A stretch of 64,000 nt of DNA from Flavilitoribacter nigricans DSM 23189 = NBRC 102662 (GCF_002646595.1 NZ_PDUD01000055.1:1-64000); one strand, 5' to 3'; positions 27,417-36,798 are shown, numbered from the stretch's first letter. A program made the numbers and translations. Notes: a model not told the origin generated them from the sequence alone.

Positions 27417-28004
27417 ATGATCGAGACTGATAAATTTAAAGCGGCCATTCACCAGTTTGATCTGGCCAACAGCCAGGATCCCAATCAGGAAGAGTGGAAG
27501 GGGAATACCTACCCCAAAGAAATGTTATACGCCGAACGGATGACGGATTGTCTGGAAGCTTTTGCACCCGATGCTCCGGAAGCACTACAGCTGGCAGCCC
27601 GTTGCCAACATATTAAACGCTGGGAGATCCCGCGGGAGACCTATCCGATGGACCGGCCCGGTTACCACGCCTGGCGCAATGAGCTCAAAAAATACCACGC
27701 CGAACAGGCGGAAAACATCCTCCAACAGGTAGGCTACGATGAAGAGACCATCGAGCGGGTCAAATTTCTACTGCAGAAAAAACAACTTCGCCGGGATCCG
27801 GATACCCAAACCCTGGAAGATGTGATCTGCCTGGTCTTCCTGCAGTATTATTTCGAACCTTTCTCTCAAAAGTACGAAGAAGAAAAACTCATCGATATCG
27901 TCCAGAAAACCTGGCGCAAGATGTCCGAAAAAGGGCATGAGGCCGCTTTGAAACTGGATTATTCCCCGGAAAGTCTGGATCTGATCAAGAAGGCACTGGC
28001 GTAA
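27417..28004 (+). CDS. DUF4202 family protein
   Basis: A 195-residue cytoplasmic protein matching DUF4202. Conserved segments are FKAAIHQFDLANSQDPN, MLYAERMTDCLEAFAPDAPEALQLAARCQHIKRWEIPRE (an HD-like histidine-containing helix), DVICLVFLQYYFEPF, and GHEAALKLDYSPE. The CQHIKRW motif suggests a metal site, but function is unknown. I start at ATG 27417, where the family's alignment begins; an earlier in-frame start adds 18 unconserved residues. It converges with the beta-barrel gene across only 15 bases. Confidence 0.88.
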   Translation: MIETDKFKAAIHQFDLANSQDPNQEEWKGNTYPKEMLYAERMTDCLEAFAPDAPEALQLAARCQHIKRWEIPRETYPMDRPGYHAWRNELKKYHAEQAENILQQVGYDEETIERVKFLLQKKQLRRDPDTQTLEDVICLVFLQYYFEPFSQKYEEEKLIDIVQKTWRKMSEKGHEAALKLDYSPESLDLIKKALA

Positions 28005-28019
28005 AGGTACCTTGCCTCC

Positions 28020-30122
28020 CTAAAACTGATACTTCAACTGTGCCGCCACCTGGGTGCGAACCGGCCCATCGGTCTGTTCGAGCCCACTTCCGATATTTTC
28101 CTGATCCCACCAGTAGGTCTGGGCGATGCGCGCTTCCAGGGTGAGTTTGCGGATCCCTTTGTAGCGTAGGTTGAGGTAAAAGCGACTCCCGCGATTGTAG
28201 TAGGCCGGTATGGAGAAACTATACAGCAGATTATTCTCATAAGAATAGAAGCGGATCGCGTAACCATCGGTATCGAAAAGCGCAAAACGGGTGGTGAAAG
28301 ACAACGGAAACCCGATCGGTCGGAATAGCAGGTCCTGATAAATGGCGAAACCCTGTTGTAACTCATTGATCTCATTATCGGCAAAGCCAATGTCGATCCG
28401 GCTGCGCCATTCCAGGCTTTTGTGCAACTGGTAGGCCAGATGCAGGCGGGCCTGAAATACCCGGGAAGGCACGGGCCAGTCGGTTTTGGTATCGAAGAGG
28501 GACACATTGCGGCCTTTGACCTCATCCCGCACTTCCAGATAGGCCTCGTAGGTCCGCTTTTTAAAATGGCGGATGCGGAAGCGGTACTCGTAGCCGCCGC
28601 TCGGTGCGTCCGTGTTGAACCGCAGCCACGGATGACGCCACAGATCGTAATAGCCGCTTATTTGCCAGCCACCGGCCGGCCGCAGGATAATGCCGAAGTA
28701 CATCCCCGCTTCGTTGCGGGCACCGGTCGTTTCGGCGAAAGGATTGGCATTCAGGGCTACGTAGTCCCGCGGAAAATGGCGGTGGACAAGAGCGATGTCC
28801 AGTTTGGGATCCAGTCCGGCCAGTACGCTGTTCACCGTAGCCATCACTCCGTTATTGCCGATGGCCGTTTCGCCGAAGAAGTGGAAATTTCGCCAGCGGT
28901 AGGCGTAGTCCAGGCTGGCGTTGGCTACGTGATCCCCGGCAAAATAGTAGCGATTATAAGGTTGTTCGCGACGGATGAGCGGTTTGTCCAGGTGATCCGC
29001 CAGTGCGTTGAAGGCCAGGTGCCCTTTGCCGAACTGATATTTCAGGCTACCTCCGTAGGAAAGCTGGTAGAGGGCATTCCGATCCTCGATCTCGCCGGGA
29101 GTACGGTGGAGGCCATCCATGTCGAGAGACGTAAAGCTCAGTACGGGTTGGTCTACATCGAGCGTATCGGCCGGGCTGAGGTTGCCGTCCCGGCCCCGGT
29201 AGGAACCAAACGCCGTCAAAGACCAGCGTTCTCCAAACTGCAGACTGACGGCCGCTCCCCGCATAAAATTGGCTTCATTGACGGAAGTGTACGGCCGTAC
29301 TACGCGTCCGCCGCGTTTGACGGAAGTAGCCAGCACGCTTTTTCCGGCGCCGAATCCCGAAAAGAGGATCAGCCCCTGCCCGAGACTGATGGTGTAATCG
29401 CCCAGGGCCAGTGCTTTCAGGGTACGGTTGTAATCGCGGAGATAGAAGTGGGCCGAATAAAAATCAAATCCTTTTTTATTACTGGCCCGGAAAAAAGCCT
29501 CTCCCCGGTCCTTTTCGGCCGTAAACCCGTAGCTCAGGCGGTTGCTGTAACTGTGTTTGAAGCGGAGATAGAGTTGGTTGGGATCTCCCTCGTAGCGGCT
29601 CCCGCTTTCCCCTTCGGCGAGTGGCCGGTAGCCCCGCTGTGGTTCCAGGAAACGCGACCATCGGAGGTAGAGCTCGTTTTTACCTTCCCGCAGCATATCG
29701 GATAAAGATTCCTGATAGTCATCCGTATCACCACCGATACTGACGTAGGGGAGGATGGCCTGGATGGTGGCCAGGTCGAGCCCGGGCACTGCCTGTAATT
29801 CGTAGATAGAGACCAGTTCACCGGCCAGTTCGCGGTAGCGTAGGAAGTTGAGGATCTGGACATCGGAAAGCAATCGCAGGTCCTGCAGTTCGGCTTCACC
29901 GGCTTCGTTCAGGTTGAGCGGCCGCTCGAGATAGCGATCCAGATTCTCGTAAATGGTATTGAAATCGAAATCGCCCTCCTCGTCGCTGTTTTGGAGGTAA
30001 TCTTCCAGCAGGCGGCGGGATGATTCCGGGATCTCAGGCAGGGTATCCGTCTGGGCCGGCAGCGAGGCGCTGTACACCAGGATGGTCAGCCAGACAAACG
30101 GGGCTGCGGTAAATCGGATCAT
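28020..30122 (-). CDS. Helix-hairpin-helix protein with predicted outer-membrane beta barrel
   Basis: A protein of about 700 residues. A signal peptide ends at SLPAQ. A helix-hairpin-helix pair follows at about residues 55-130 (LNLNEAGEAELQDLRLLSD and LQAVPGLDLATIQAILPYV), like ComEA's fold. The remaining 550 residues alternate aromatic beta strands and turns (LYLRWSRF, LYLRFKHSYSNRLSYGFTAEKDRGEAFF), ending in a C-terminal Phe (LKYQF), a hallmark of outer-membrane barrels. The combination recurs in Bacteroidota and its role is unclear. I chose ATG 30122 because the signal peptide begins there. Confidence 0.8.
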   Translation of the reverse strand: MIRFTAAPFVWLTILVYSASLPAQTDTLPEIPESSRRLLEDYLQNSDEEGDFDFNTIYENLDRYLERPLNLNEAGEAELQDLRLLSDVQILNFLRYRELAGELVSIYELQAVPGLDLATIQAILPYVSIGGDTDDYQESLSDMLREGKNELYLRWSRFLEPQRGYRPLAEGESGSRYEGDPNQLYLRFKHSYSNRLSYGFTAEKDRGEAFFRASNKKGFDFYSAHFYLRDYNRTLKALALGDYTISLGQGLILFSGFGAGKSVLATSVKRGGRVVRPYTSVNEANFMRGAAVSLQFGERWSLTAFGSYRGRDGNLSPADTLDVDQPVLSFTSLDMDGLHRTPGEIEDRNALYQLSYGGSLKYQFGKGHLAFNALADHLDKPLIRREQPYNRYYFAGDHVANASLDYAYRWRNFHFFGETAIGNNGVMATVNSVLAGLDPKLDIALVHRHFPRDYVALNANPFAETTGARNEAGMYFGIILRPAGGWQISGYYDLWRHPWLRFNTDAPSGGYEYRFRIRHFKKRTYEAYLEVRDEVKGRNVSLFDTKTDWPVPSRVFQARLHLAYQLHKSLEWRSRIDIGFADNEINELQQGFAIYQDLLFRPIGFPLSFTTRFALFDTDGYAIRFYSYENNLLYSFSIPAYYNRGSRFYLNLRYKGIRKLTLEARIAQTYWWDQENIGSGLEQTDGPVRTQVAAQLKYQF

Positions 30123-30234
30123 AGTGGGTCTTTCAGGCTTTCCCCAAAGGTCCGTTTTATCCCGAACCCACGCAAATGGAAGTGAGGGATTGGAGGAAAA
30201 ATCCCAATAAAGCTTTTCCAGATCCAATGTTAAA

Positions 30235-31800
30235 CTAACATCCGGAAACCGTTAGCGATTCCGTTTCGCAGATATCGGAAATGGTACATCCCTTGATCCG
30301 GCTTTTCACCCACAGTGGCGTATTGAGGTAGATCAGGGATTTCTGATTATCCGGTTTGTGCTTCTGTTTGTCCAGTTCCTGCCCCAGTTGCTGGAAAAGC
30401 TCAAGTGATTCGGACTCGGGCGTTTCGCAGATCTTTTTCAGGAAGGAGGTCGTGGTCTGCAGCAGTTTATCGGTATGATGGCTCCGCCCCATACTGCGCC
30501 GCAGGGAGGTGAGGTTGTAGGCCATCACATCGTAATCGTTGTTTTCGTAAAAACACAGCAGCTGCAGCACCCGGGCAAAGTAATAGAGTTCCTCCCGGAG
30601 CACATCGTTTTTGACCAGTACGATCTCGTTGAGGTAATCCTGGGCTTTGTCGAATTCCCCGAGGGCAAATTTGATCCAGGCGAATTTATAGTAGAACAAC
30701 AGGACGCGGTAACGATCGGCGTGGTGCTGATAGAGATCGATCTCCTCTTCGATCCCGGGAATGAGCTTATCTGCCCCTTTGTAATTGCCGTTCAGGAGCA
30801 GATGGTTGATCCGCGAAAGATTGAGGTAAAAGCTGGCGACCATGCGGGAATTGGTATTCAGATAGGAATCCGCATCTTCCACATACTCCACAAACTGATC
30901 CAGATAATAGGCGTGTTCTTTTTTATCCTGATTGATGAAAAGAAAGACCAGCAGATAATACAGTCCCCGCATATAGAGATCGGGATCCTTTTCCTGCATC
31001 TGGGTATTGCGGAAGAACTGATTGACCCACTGTTTAGCCTGTTCTTCTGCGCGTAGAAAATCCTGATTGATGTAGTGGAACCAGAGATAGATCTGGTTAA
31101 GATTGACCCGTTCGAAGAACGTTTCTTTCCGCGTAGTGACGTGCAGGTGTTCCGGATAGTGCTGATCGAGAAAAGCCTTGATCTCGTCTTTTTCCGCGGC
31201 GGACCGGGCGTGCCCCCGGTCGATGTACCAGCCGTGGATCTTAATATTCAGGTTGGAGAGCAGATTGCTGTAATAGGTAACCGTGCAGCGGGTTTCGGAT
31301 TCGCCCAGTAACACGTCCATTTTATGCTCAACGGCCCGACTGCGGGTAACGTGCCGCGCTTCGATCAGTTTCTGAAATTCGAGTATCTCCAGGTGCAGGA
31401 GATCCTGGTGGTGTTCGATAGCGATCTGCTTGATGCGGTCGAGTATACGCAGGCTCTGCATGTACATGCCTTTGCCGTAGAGGATCCGGGCAAAATCGAT
31501 CTGCTCCCGGATCTGGATATCGATATTCTTCTGGATATGGATCAGCCGCAGGCTGGTCAGGATCTGTCGGTAGAGATGGCGTTTGAGGTTGGGAAGATGT
31601 TGTTTTTTTACGGCAGGCAGCTTTTTCAGGACCGCCTGTTCATCAAAATCATCCAGCTTGTCCAGAGCGTCAAAAAGCTGCACGAATTTGGCGTCCTTCC
31701 CGCTTTGATTGCGGGTGGCGTATAGCCTGAAATTGCGCTTTTCGGCTTTGGATAGTGAATTAATCAGCAAAAATAATTGGTCCTTTTGTGCATTGGACAT
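30235..31800 (-). CDS. Conserved helical (TPR-like) protein of unknown function
   Basis: A 521-residue, almost entirely helical cytoplasmic protein. The start MSNAQKDQLFLLINSLSKAE is followed by RNFRLYATRNQSGKD and a long array of paired helices resembling TPR/SEL repeats (e.g. YYYKFAWIKFALGEFDKAQ region around residues 365-385). I recall homologues only in Saprospiria-type genomes. No catalytic motif is seen. The downstream minus-strand gene encodes the HhH/barrel protein after a 112-base gap. A scaffold or regulator role would be guesswork. Confidence 0.7.
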   Translation of the reverse strand: MSNAQKDQLFLLINSLSKAEKRNFRLYATRNQSGKDAKFVQLFDALDKLDDFDEQAVLKKLPAVKKQHLPNLKRHLYRQILTSLRLIHIQKNIDIQIREQIDFARILYGKGMYMQSLRILDRIKQIAIEHHQDLLHLEILEFQKLIEARHVTRSRAVEHKMDVLLGESETRCTVTYYSNLLSNLNIKIHGWYIDRGHARSAAEKDEIKAFLDQHYPEHLHVTTRKETFFERVNLNQIYLWFHYINQDFLRAEEQAKQWVNQFFRNTQMQEKDPDLYMRGLYYLLVFLFINQDKKEHAYYLDQFVEYVEDADSYLNTNSRMVASFYLNLSRINHLLLNGNYKGADKLIPGIEEEIDLYQHHADRYRVLLFYYKFAWIKFALGEFDKAQDYLNEIVLVKNDVLREELYYFARVLQLLCFYENNDYDVMAYNLTSLRRSMGRSHHTDKLLQTTTSFLKKICETPESESLELFQQLGQELDKQKHKPDNQKSLIYLNTPLWVKSRIKGCTISDICETESLTVSGC

Positions 31801-31913
31801 GACAAAGAATGTGTTTCTAGTTCCTTGAATATGAGTGCTTTATATTGGTCAGGACCGCTTTGAGTATCACAAAAGTACTACAAAATAGATTAAGATGCCT
31901 TTAGCTTCGGGCC

Positions 31914-31921
31914 TACATTTG
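31914..31921 (+). promoter_or_regulatory. Candidate -7 box upstream of the PII gene
   Basis: TACATTTG matches the Bacteroidota TAnnTTTG box exactly. No TTG lies at the expected distance upstream, so the match is partial. It would start a transcript about 100 bases before the PII start. Confidence 0.35.
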
Positions 31922-32028
31922 TTTCATCAATACGAGATAACAGCATTTGGCCAATACGACAATAGGCGCCTAAAAACTGAGGCTGAACAAGCTGAGCGAA
32001 TTTTCTATACTCACAAATTTAAGCAATT

Positions 32029-32367
32029 ATGAAGAAAATCGAAGCAATCGTTCGGCTTTCCCGATTCGACAAAGTTCGTGATGCACTGGCTGAGATCGGA
32101 GTTAAGTTCTTTACACTGCAGGATGTTAAAGGTTTTGGTCTGCAAAAAGGGACCAAAATGGTTTACCGCGGAAGTGTATATGATTCCGATTATATCGCTC
32201 GCTTACAGTTGGATATTCTTTGTTCCGACGAAAAAGCAGACGAAGTCGTTGATGTCATCATGAAAGCTGGCCGCACTGGTGAGGTCGGAGATGGTAAAAT
32301 TACTGTCCTCGATGCCGTTCACTGCGTACGCATCAGAACCGGAGAAACCGGACCCGAAGCTGTTTAA
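32029..32367 (+). CDS. glnK: PII nitrogen regulatory protein
   Basis: A 112-residue PII signal protein, standard length. The N-terminal MKKIEAIVRLSRFDKVRDAL strand-helix and the T-loop VKGFGLQKGTKMVYRG are present, with Tyr51 (classical uridylylation site) conserved in SVYDSDY. The C-terminal GRTGEVGDGKI is the nucleotide-binding PII signature. It senses ATP/ADP and 2-oxoglutarate and gates Amt. It precedes amt by 330 bases and belongs to the nitrogen block. GlnK rather than GlnB is inferred from proximity to amt. Confidence 0.95.
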   Translation: MKKIEAIVRLSRFDKVRDALAEIGVKFFTLQDVKGFGLQKGTKMVYRGSVYDSDYIARLQLDILCSDEKADEVVDVIMKAGRTGEVGDGKITVLDAVHCVRIRTGETGPEAV

Positions 32368-32697
32368 TCGGACAGCAAAAAAAATCGATTGGCATATTCT
32401 GAATGAAAACAACCGAGCAGGGCACTAGCTGATTCTTTCCTTCTGCTCACCGATAAGAGACAAACGCATTGTCACTAACCACACCAAAATAATTGACCAA
32501 ATTATCAGCGTTTGTAACTCCCGATCCCAAAAATAAAAATCCCTACACCATAAAGTAATCAAATTAGCCTCCCGATCTACATCGGGCTTTCCCAAGTGAT
32601 CCGCACTTGGGGTGACTGGCCTATGTCTTTTGCTACCCTAAATAGCCGAAAGATACAGTGGCCGCAGAATTCGAATTATATTTCTTAACGATTACAA
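32368..32697 (+). other. PII-amt intergenic region with two hairpins
   Basis: No gene seen. Two tandem hairpins, CCCGAT/ATCGGG (32571-32586, followed by CTTT) and CCCAAGTG/CACTTGGG (32591-32611), lie 90-130 bases before amt. They could partly terminate PII transcription, so PII is made in excess over Amt, or end a separate RNA. A TATATTTC near the amt start is a weak promoter match. No good sigma-54 site was found. Confidence 0.4.
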
Positions 32698-33963
32698 ATG
32701 ACGGATATGGAACAGGCAGCTTTAGAAGCAACTTTTACCGCTAACAACGTCTGGATGTTGGTTTCTACCGTACTGGTTTTTATCATGCACCTTGGCTTCT
32801 CAACTCTGGAAGCAGGTTTCGTGCAAAAGAAAAATGTAGTAAACATTCTATTTAAAAACGCGATGATCATCGCGATCGGCCTCATTACCTACTGGATATG
32901 CGGCTTCAACTTAATGTATCCCGGTGGTGATTTCGCCGGTGGATTCTTCGGTTTTGCCGGTTTCGGCCTGGATATGCCCGAAGGTGCCGCTGGTCTGATC
33001 GAATACGCCGATGCCGGATATACTTACTGGACAGACTTTATTTTCCAAGGCATGTTTGCCGCTACCTGCGCTACCATCGTTTCCGGTGCAGTTGCCGAGC
33101 GGATCAAACTCGAACCCTTCCTGGTTTTCGCTACTCTTTTCGTAGCGATCAGCTACCCGATCACGGGTATGTGGAAGTGGGGTGGTGGCTGGCTCGACGC
33201 AATGGGCTTCTACGATTTCGCCGGTTCTACGCTGGTACACGCTGCCGGTGGTGCTGCTGCTTTAGCTGCCGTACTGGTGCTCGGCCCACGCCGTGGAAAA
33301 TATACCGATAGCGGTATCAAACCCATTCCCGGACACAGCATGCCATTGGCTGCGATCGGAGTATTCCTCCTGTGGTTCGGTTGGTTCGGCTTTAACGGCG
33401 GTTCCGTACTGTCTGCTGACCCGGGTGCCGTATCCCTGGTATTTGTAACGACCTCCCTGGCGGCTGCCGCCGGTGCGATCGGTGCTTTCTTCGTATCCTG
33501 GATGTTGTTCAAGAGCCATGACCTTTCTATGGTACTCAACGGTATCCTGGGTGGCCTGGTAGGTATCACTGCCGGTGCGGACCAGATGCTACCCGGTTCT
33601 TCCATCCTGATCGGTCTGATCGCCGGTGCCATTATTCCTTTCTCCGTCGTTATGTTCGACAAACTGAAAGTGGATGACCCGGTAGGTGCTACTTCCGTTC
33701 ACCTGGTATGTGGTATCTGGGGAACCCTGGCGGTAGGTATCTTCGGTGCTATGGCCGGAGTTGGTCAGATCGTAACTCAACTGATCGGTGCTCTGGCAGT
33801 ATGTGCCTTCTCTTTTGCTTTCTCTTTCGGCCTGATGTACGCCCTGAAGGCGACGATGGGAATCCGCGTAAGCGAAGAAGAAGAGATCAAAGGACTGGAC
33901 ATCGGCGAGCACGATATGGAAGCATACCCGGAAGCGACCGGAGATCAAATTGCTTTCAACTAA
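32698..33963 (+). CDS. amt: Ammonium transporter Amt
   Basis: A 421-residue channel of about 11 membrane helices. Conserved pore features are visible: FVQKKNVVNILFKNAMI near residue 41, DFAGSTLVHAAGGAAAL with the first twin-His residue, and GATSVHLVCGIWGTLAVG with the second. The cytoplasmic tail (VSEEEEIKGLDIGEHDMEAYPE) is acidic and carries a conserved Amt-type GLDIGEH motif. It imports NH4+ and is normally blocked by PII, encoded just upstream. A terminator follows (33997-34061). Confidence 0.97.
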   Translation: MTDMEQAALEATFTANNVWMLVSTVLVFIMHLGFSTLEAGFVQKKNVVNILFKNAMIIAIGLITYWICGFNLMYPGGDFAGGFFGFAGFGLDMPEGAAGLIEYADAGYTYWTDFIFQGMFAATCATIVSGAVAERIKLEPFLVFATLFVAISYPITGMWKWGGGWLDAMGFYDFAGSTLVHAAGGAAALAAVLVLGPRRGKYTDSGIKPIPGHSMPLAAIGVFLLWFGWFGFNGGSVLSADPGAVSLVFVTTSLAAAAGAIGAFFVSWMLFKSHDLSMVLNGILGGLVGITAGADQMLPGSSILIGLIAGAIIPFSVVMFDKLKVDDPVGATSVHLVCGIWGTLAVGIFGAMAGVGQIVTQLIGALAVCAFSFAFSFGLMYALKATMGIRVSEEEEIKGLDIGEHDMEAYPEATGDQIAFN

Positions 33964-33996
33964 TAATAACACACACTTAGTTCAACCGCAGAACAA

Positions 33997-34061
33997 CAAC
34001 TTCAATTGCATGCGCCCTGAAGGGCCAACCGGACGGAAGCGCTGAAATTGAAGTTGTTTTT
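33997..34061 (+). terminator. amt terminator with branched loop
   Basis: CAACTTCAATT (33997-34007) pairs perfectly with AATTGAAGTTG (34046-34056) and is followed by TTTTT. The 38-base loop contains a further GCGC/CCCT-AGGG hairpin. Confidence 0.8.
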
Positions 34062-34090
34062 AAGATTGCAGTTGATACCGCTTATATCAT

Positions 34091-34130
34091 CAAAAAAAAA
34101 GCCCCCGGTTTGCGCCAACATCCGGGAGCT
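34091..34130 (-). terminator. Terminator-like hairpin facing the minus strand
   Basis: AGCCCCCGG (34100-34108) pairs with CCGGGAGCT (34122-34130) with one wobble. On the minus strand nine T residues follow; on the plus strand only CTCCTTT does. No minus-strand gene lies nearby, so it would end an antisense transcript from the porin region. The rest of the amt-porin gap (33964-34339) holds nothing else. Confidence 0.5.
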
Positions 34131-34339
34131 CCTTTACAGAAAACGGTAGACCGAATCCTATAAATGCAAAGCAAAGTTAATCTTTCGGGACTATTTTCCA
34201 AACTATAAGAACACCCTCGAAAATTGACTTTTGATATTGGTTTACCGTTTTCATGAATCCTGTACGCCGGCCCTGCCGGATGCTGCAGCTATTATACCCT
34301 ATTGCGGTATTATTCATTAACAATCAAATAGTAAGCAAC

Positions 34340-35485
34340 ATGAAAACGATCCAATACTTGACTATTGTTGCCCTGGTATTATTTACCTTCAATCTAGGGG
34401 CTCAGGAAACATACGCCGAGGTTACAAAGGGAACCACGGAACCGGTTAAGGTCGCAACGACCGAACCGACAACTGAAAAAACGGAAGCTACTGAAGAAGA
34501 GGAAGAAGACGCTGAAAAAGTAGACGAAGACCTGATGATCTCCGGTTTTGTAGACGGCTATTACCTGGCCGGATTCAACGGAGTGGGCTTCCCTACTTCT
34601 TTCACCGATGTAAGTGGCGCCTTCACTTTAGGTATGGCCAACGTAGTAGTGGCCAAAGAAGGAGAAAAAGTGGGCTTTGTTGCCGACCTGGCCTGGGGTC
34701 CGCGCGCCGAAGCTGCTAACGGAACCGGCGAAGGAATACTGACCGCTGCCATCAAGCAGTTGTACGTAACTTACGCGCCATCCGACGCTGTCACTTTCAC
34801 TTTCGGTAATTTTAGTACCTTCGTGGGCTACGAATTGATCGACGCCCCGGGTAACGTGAATTACAGTACTTCTTACCTGTTCTCCAACGGTCCTTTCTAC
34901 CACACTGGTGTGAAAGCTGACTTTGCACTGGGAGAAAACTTCGGTGCTATGTTGGGTGTATTCAACGATACGGATGCCAAATTCGATCCGGTAGGAGGAA
35001 AGCACATTGGTGCTCAACTCTCCGCAACCGCCGGTTCTTTGAGTGCATATCTGAACTTCATCACCGGTAAGGAAGCAGAACTGGGTGATAACGATCTGAA
35101 CGAATACGAGATCGACCTTACTGCTACTTACGAAGTATCTGAAAGCTTCATGCTGGGTCTAAACGTAGCGAACTACGGCACCAGCATCGACGGCAGATCT
35201 CAAGGTGGTTTCTTCGGTACGGCTCTTTACACGACCATCACGACCAGCGAAACTTTCGCACTGGGTCTGCGTGGTGAGTACTTCGCACCGGACGGTGGTG
35301 AAGACGTCTCCGACGAGCCGAGTATCATTGCTCTGACTGCTTCTGGTAACATCACAATTGGTGACTTGCGTTTGATTCCTGAATTCCGGATTGACCTGGG
35401 TAGCGAAGATATCTTCCAAGATGACGAAGGTATGGCAGTAGGTAGCCTGCCTGCATTTATTCTGGCGGCTGTTTACTCCTTCTAA
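34340..35485 (+). CDS. Porin-like outer-membrane beta-barrel protein
   Basis: A 381-residue predicted outer-membrane porin of the BBP2 type. A signal peptide (IQYLTIVALVLFTFNLGAQ) is followed by a Thr/Glu-rich acidic linker (EATEEEEEDAEKVDED) and then a barrel with strands such as MISGFVDGYYLAGF, FTFGNFSTFVGYELIDAPGN and FALGLRGEYFAP, ending in AAVYSF with C-terminal Phe. I chose ATG 34340 because the signal peptide begins there. It lies between amt and glutamine synthetase, only 54 bases before the latter, so it may be a nitrogen-linked channel. That link is inference. Confidence 0.82.
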   Translation: MKTIQYLTIVALVLFTFNLGAQETYAEVTKGTTEPVKVATTEPTTEKTEATEEEEEDAEKVDEDLMISGFVDGYYLAGFNGVGFPTSFTDVSGAFTLGMANVVVAKEGEKVGFVADLAWGPRAEAANGTGEGILTAAIKQLYVTYAPSDAVTFTFGNFSTFVGYELIDAPGNVNYSTSYLFSNGPFYHTGVKADFALGENFGAMLGVFNDTDAKFDPVGGKHIGAQLSATAGSLSAYLNFITGKEAELGDNDLNEYEIDLTATYEVSESFMLGLNVANYGTSIDGRSQGGFFGTALYTTITTSETFALGLRGEYFAPDGGEDVSDEPSIIALTASGNITIGDLRLIPEFRIDLGSEDIFQDDEGMAVGSLPAFILAAVYSF

Positions 35486-35539
35486 GAATAATCGCTTTTT
35501 AGGCATATTCGCTAACTTAATTAAAACTCAATTTAAAAA

Positions 35540-36553
35540 ATGGCTAAAGCAAAGCTAGAGTACATCTGGTTAGATGGCTCCGAACCAACGCAAGGATTAC
35601 GGGGCAAGACGAAGATTGTTAAGGATTTCAGTGGAAAACTAGAAGACTGCCCAATGTGGTCTTTCGACGGTAGCTCAACCGGACAGGCAGAAGGTGGTGC
35701 TTCTGACTGCCTCCTGAAGCCGGTATTCATCTGCCCGGATCCGGGTCGTAAGAACGGCTACATCGTAATGACTGAAGTACTTAACGCTGATGGTACGCCG
35801 CACCCGACCAACGGTCGCGCTACTATTGACGATGAAGATGACGATTTCTGGTTCGGTTTTGAGCAGGAATACTTCCTTTGGGATCCGGAAACCAACAAGC
35901 CTCTGGGCTTCCCCGAGAATGGTTACCCCGCTCCGCAGGGACCTTACTACTGCTCCGTTGGTGCTACCAACGCCTACGGCCGGAATATCGTTGAAGAACA
36001 CCTGGACCTCTGCCTGGATGCCGGTTTGAACGTTGAAGGTATCAACGGCGAAGTAGCTGCTGGTCAGTGGGAATTCCAGATCTTTGCCAAAGGTGCAGAG
36101 TCTGCAGGTGACCAGATCTGGGTAGCTCGCTACCTGCTGGAAAGAACGGCTGAAGCTTACGGTATAGCCGTAAACTGGCACTGTAAGCCGGTCAAAGGTG
36201 ACTGGAACGGTTCCGGTATGCACGCCAACTTCTCTAATACTACTTTGAGAACTGCCGGTGATAAGGCAGTTTACGATAAGATCTGTAACGCTTTTGCACC
36301 AGCAGATATCATCAAAGCGCACATCGATGTATACGGTGCAGACAACCACATGCGTCTGACCGGTCTGCACGAAACGCAGTCCATCGACAAGTTCAGCTAT
36401 GGTATTTCTGACCGTGGTGCTTCTATCCGGATTCCTATCTATACGGTAGACAACGGATGGAACGGATACCTGGAAGACCGTCGTCCGAACTCTGCGGCTG
36501 ACCCCTACAAAGTGGCAGCCCGGATCATCAAAACGGTTAAGCCGGTATCTTAA
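35540..36553 (+). CDS. Glutamine synthetase type II (eukaryotic-like GSII)
   Basis: A 337-residue GSII enzyme, much shorter than bacterial GSI. It makes glutamine from glutamate, ammonia and ATP. Signatures include LEYIWLDGSEPTQGLRGKTK, PMWSFDGSSTGQAEG, WFGFEQEYFLWD with catalytic glutamates, NVEGINGEVAAGQWEFQI, and HCKPVKGDWNGSGMHANFS. GSII is usual in eukaryotes and scattered bacteria. It is last in the PII-amt-porin block, and two terminators follow, so the cluster couples ammonium uptake to its assimilation. No adenylylation site is expected in this type. Confidence 0.96.
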   Translation: MAKAKLEYIWLDGSEPTQGLRGKTKIVKDFSGKLEDCPMWSFDGSSTGQAEGGASDCLLKPVFICPDPGRKNGYIVMTEVLNADGTPHPTNGRATIDDEDDDFWFGFEQEYFLWDPETNKPLGFPENGYPAPQGPYYCSVGATNAYGRNIVEEHLDLCLDAGLNVEGINGEVAAGQWEFQIFAKGAESAGDQIWVARYLLERTAEAYGIAVNWHCKPVKGDWNGSGMHANFSNTTLRTAGDKAVYDKICNAFAPADIIKAHIDVYGADNHMRLTGLHETQSIDKFSYGISDRGASIRIPIYTVDNGWNGYLEDRRPNSAADPYKVAARIIKTVKPVS

Positions 36554-36619
36554 AGAATCGATGCAAGATTTAAAATGCTTCTTAAATCAGCTCTAGTTCC
36601 TGCATAGGAATATGCCATC

Positions 36620-36652
36620 GCCTACCCCGCTCTTGGGTGGGGTAGGTTTTTT
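36620..36652 (+). terminator. Glutamine synthetase terminator 1
   Basis: CCTACCCC (36621-36628) pairs with GGGGTAGG (36639-36646), then TTTTTT (36647-36652). It lies 70 bases past the glutamine synthetase stop. Confidence 0.88.
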
Positions 36653-36718
36653 GAAAATTCCCGGCAGGCAGAGCGAGAACGTATATTAATTGCCATCTTT
36701 TTTTGGATCTTCTCCCTA

Positions 36719-36757
36719 ACAAAGCCCATAAGTCTGACTTATGGGTTTTGTGTTTTT
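36719..36757 (+). terminator. Glutamine synthetase terminator 2
   Basis: A 15-bp stem ACAAAGCCCATAAGT (36719-36733) with ACTTATGGGTTTTGT (36737-36751), one wobble, 3-base loop, then GTTTTT. It backs up the first terminator 70 bases downstream. Another short hairpin (CCCAC/GTGGG, about 36774-36792) follows. Confidence 0.85.
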
Positions 36758-36798
36758 ATAAAGCCCGCTAAAGCCCACGTATATTTAGTGGGAAATTT

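Noticed and set aside
32636-32697. Possible sigma-54 promoter upstream of amt
   Set aside because: The nearest GG/GC pair (TGGCCTATGTCTTTTGC, near 32616) has the wrong spacing (12 instead of 10) and poor flanks.
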